Positions 62,661 to 64,000 of a stretch of DNA of 64,000 bases are shown here, in pieces. Under the pieces are notes generated by a model, which searched no databases, was not told the origin of the DNA, and saw only the letters and a list, made by a program, of their open reading frames with translations. Origin of the DNA: Cellvibrio sp. UBA7661. GTDB lineage: Bacteria > Pseudomonadota > Gammaproteobacteria > Pseudomonadales > Cellvibrionaceae. Every line of letters begins with the position of its first letter. Positions within the stretch are counted from its first letter, which is position 1. The stretch spans positions 264,411 through 328,410 of the forward strand of contig DLHT01000018.1 in the NCBI GenBank assembly GCA_002483365.1, in the 5' to 3' direction. Made by a program: the position numbers and the translations under genes.

Positions 62661-63028
62661 AGGTACCCCATGATGATTCTTAGATTAGATAGCGGTTAGT
62701 TCTATTTATCTTCTTGCCTCATTGTGAATCAACAGTTGTTGATTAGCTGACCAAACATAAATATCGCGGCATCAAAGCAGATCACTTTTGGTGCAAAAAA
62801 AGGCAGGCAGCAATAAAAACATAAAAGGCGCGCAGAGACAGCAAGTATCACGCCATAAAATATTTTTCTATGTATTTCATGCGGATATCGAAAACCTAAA
62901 AATATCGACCAAACCACAACGCACCAATAAATAGCGAAATGTTCATATGTGGCACTAAAAAGCAGCAATAACTGAATGCAATTGCCGATACTATTAACTT
63001 TATACCCGATATTTGATGGAGCCCCCAC
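62661..63028. other. Divergent region between amt and the WecA-type gene
   Basis: A 368-base AT-rich gap. It holds the 18-base inverted repeat at 62727-62744 and possible short frames on the minus strand (62729-63028) that have no family resemblance. A GCACCAAAAGTG-like sequence near 62780-62795 on the minus strand is only a partial NtrC-site match. No promoter is convincing. Confidence 0.4.
62727..62744. promoter_or_regulatory. 18-base inverted repeat upstream of amt
   Basis: AATCAACA-GT-TGTTGATT is a perfect 8+2+8 inverted repeat about 67-84 bases before the amt start codon, in a position suitable for an operator. Confidence 0.4.
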
Positions 63029-64000
63029 TTGACCGAATGGCTAATTCTTTTTCTTTTTCCTTTTTGCTTATCTTTGGTGCTCTCCCGCACAGTTATTCAT
63101 TTTTTGGGCGGGCGCTTATTAGATGCGCCCAATATGCGTAGCTCGCATGAGATTCCTACGCCTAGAGGCGGCGGCATAGCCATACTAGTCAGTACACTCA
63201 TAACAGCTGTGAGCGCCGTTGCTTTAGGATATTTAGATGAACGCATTTTTCTTTGGCTAATCATCCCAATCAGCTTAATTTCACTCCTTGGTATTTGTGA
63301 TGACTTTTTTAATCTGAGCGTTAGGTTACGCTTGATTGCGCAATTGCTGACAGCTACGTTCGCAGTGTTTTTTCTTATCACAGAAGATTCATGGAAATAT
63401 TCTGTGATTCAAGAATGCACATTGGTTGTAGTGATGATTTTATTCGCCACCTGGATGACGAACTTGTACAACTTTATGGATGGAATTAATGGTTTGGCAG
63501 CGCTGGAAGCAATAAGTGTATGCGCTGGTATGATTGTGATTTATTCAATGCACAGTGCAGATGAGAACATCACATATACACTATTAATTATAATTGCATG
63601 CACATGTGGTTTTTTATTTTGGAATTTCCCAACTGCAAAATTATTTATGGGAGACTCTGGAAGTTTATTTTTAGGTTTAACTTTTGGCCTTCTTTCTATC
63701 GCACCCGCAAATGAAAACTATAACTTAACTATTGCATGGTTGATTATGCTTGGAGCCTTTATTGTGGATGCTAGTTACACCTTATTTTATCGCATTCTCA
63801 CAAAACAAGCCTTTTCAGAGGCACACAGATCACATACATATCAAAAGTGCTCACGTATTTATAAATCACACACACGCATTACGTTAATTGTTGTCTCAAT
63901 AAACATGTTATGGTTATTTCCATTAGCCGCAGCAACCAGTGTAAATTTTGTTCATCCAATGATAGGTATTTTGGTTGCATACACACCACTGATTTTTATC
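63029..64000 (+). CDS. WecA/WbpL-type sugar-phosphate transferase (partial)
   Basis: The first 324 codons of a polyprenyl-phosphate N-acetylhexosamine-1-phosphate transferase (glycosyltransferase 4/MraY superfamily), cut by the right edge. It shows LLDAPNMRSSHEIPTPRGGG (about 30-49), GICDDFFNLSVRLRL (about 88-102), NLYNFMDGINGLAALE (about 145-160), MGDSGSLFLG (about 206-215) and AHRSHTYQK (about 268-276), the catalytic and substrate motifs. Members start O-antigen or exopolysaccharide synthesis. The start is a TTG at 63029 with GGAG seven bases upstream; an in-frame stop at 63014 rules out longer forms. Confidence 0.9.
   Translation, partial: MTEWLILFLFPFCLSLVLSRTVIHFLGGRLLDAPNMRSSHEIPTPRGGGIAILVSTLITAVSAVALGYLDERIFLWLIIPISLISLLGICDDFFNLSVRLRLIAQLLTATFAVFFLITEDSWKYSVIQECTLVVVMILFATWMTNLYNFMDGINGLAALEAISVCAGMIVIYSMHSADENITYTLLIIIACTCGFLFWNFPTAKLFMGDSGSLFLGLTFGLLSIAPANENYNLTIAWLIMLGAFIVDASYTLFYRILTKQAFSEAHRSHTYQKCSRIYKSHTRITLIVVSINMLWLFPLAAATSVNFVHPMIGILVAYTPLIFI

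Noticed and set aside
62950..62965. TGGCAC...GC resembling a sigma-54 promoter
   Set aside because: The GG-GC spacing is one base short of the required ten, so it cannot act as a normal -24/-12 element.
62729..63090. Short minus-strand frames between amt and the WecA-type gene
   Set aside because: No family match, no ribosome site, and part overlaps the start of the WecA-type gene.
1..64000. CRISPR arrays, insertion sequences, prophage or toxin-antitoxin genes
   Set aside because: Looked for by eye on both strands; no regularly spaced repeats, transposase/integrase proteins or paired small ORFs were found.

Overview
The window is a chromosomal segment of a gammaproteobacterium, most likely a Cellvibrio-like member of the Cellvibrionales. 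Gene order repeatedly follows Pseudomonas (nqr next to mfd; leuC-leuD-leuB-asd-fimV-truA-trpF-accD-folC-SPOR protein-cvpA-purF-metZ; tmk/holB/pilZ/tatD; ppiB-lpxH; scpA-scpB-rluB). A secreted family 9 glycoside hydrolase, FimV and PilZ (type IV pili), and a sodium-pumping NADH:quinone reductase fit a free-living, polysaccharide-degrading aerobe. The taxon is inferred from synteny and protein content; no database search was run.

Layout. 1-4877 (minus): nqrABCDEF, with nqrF cut by the left edge. 4878-5448: a long leader/promoter region holding a 13-nt inverted repeat around a TATAAT box. 5449-9850 (plus): mfd and a CsiV-like protein. 9912-13149 (minus): a cold-shock protein, mgsA, htpG behind a clear sigma-32 promoter, and tRNA-Val(GAC). 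13191-31275 (minus): a long biosynthetic block, read as leuC-leuD-leuB-asd, fimV, truA-trpF-trpB-trpA-accD-folC-SPOR protein-cvpA-purF-metZ. 31430-33175 (plus): a LysR regulator divergent from leuC, then a beta-barrel outer-membrane protein. 33262-40741: mdh, a dihydrolipoamide dehydrogenase-like flavoprotein, dUTPase, tatD, pilZ, holB and tmk (all minus), with an RluA-type pseudouridine synthase on the plus strand between holB and tmk. 40863-43955 (plus): ppiB, lpxH and a TPR-methyltransferase. 44026-49361 (minus): a small membrane protein, the GH9 enzyme, miaE, a DUF1289 protein and an SMP-30-type lipoprotein. 49750-52368 (plus): acnB. 52482-57174 (minus): rluB, scpB, scpA, a YciO-type protein and a PHP phosphoesterase. 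57208-61272 (plus): VC0807-type membrane protein, YciI, SH3 protein, periplasmic PPIase, a Bacteroidetes-type pdxJ and a TrmH-family methyltransferase. 61347-62660 (minus): amt. 63029 to the right edge: a WecA/WbpL-type sugar-phosphate transferase that may open a polysaccharide locus.

Function. Most genes are housekeeping: sodium bioenergetics, amino-acid and purine synthesis, citrate-cycle steps (mdh, acnB), RNA modification (truA, rluB, an RluA-type enzyme, miaE, trmH), chromosome condensation (scpAB) and repair (mfd). I found no CRISPR array, transposase, integrase, prophage or toxin-antitoxin pair, and no clear undescribed multi-gene system. The most interesting leads are a possible small RNA at 36256-36327, the inverted repeat flanking the putative nqr promoter, repeats in the acnB leader, the GH9 enzyme with an additional N-terminal domain, the foreign-type pdxJ, and a flavoprotein disulfide reductase with an extra C-terminal CxxC.
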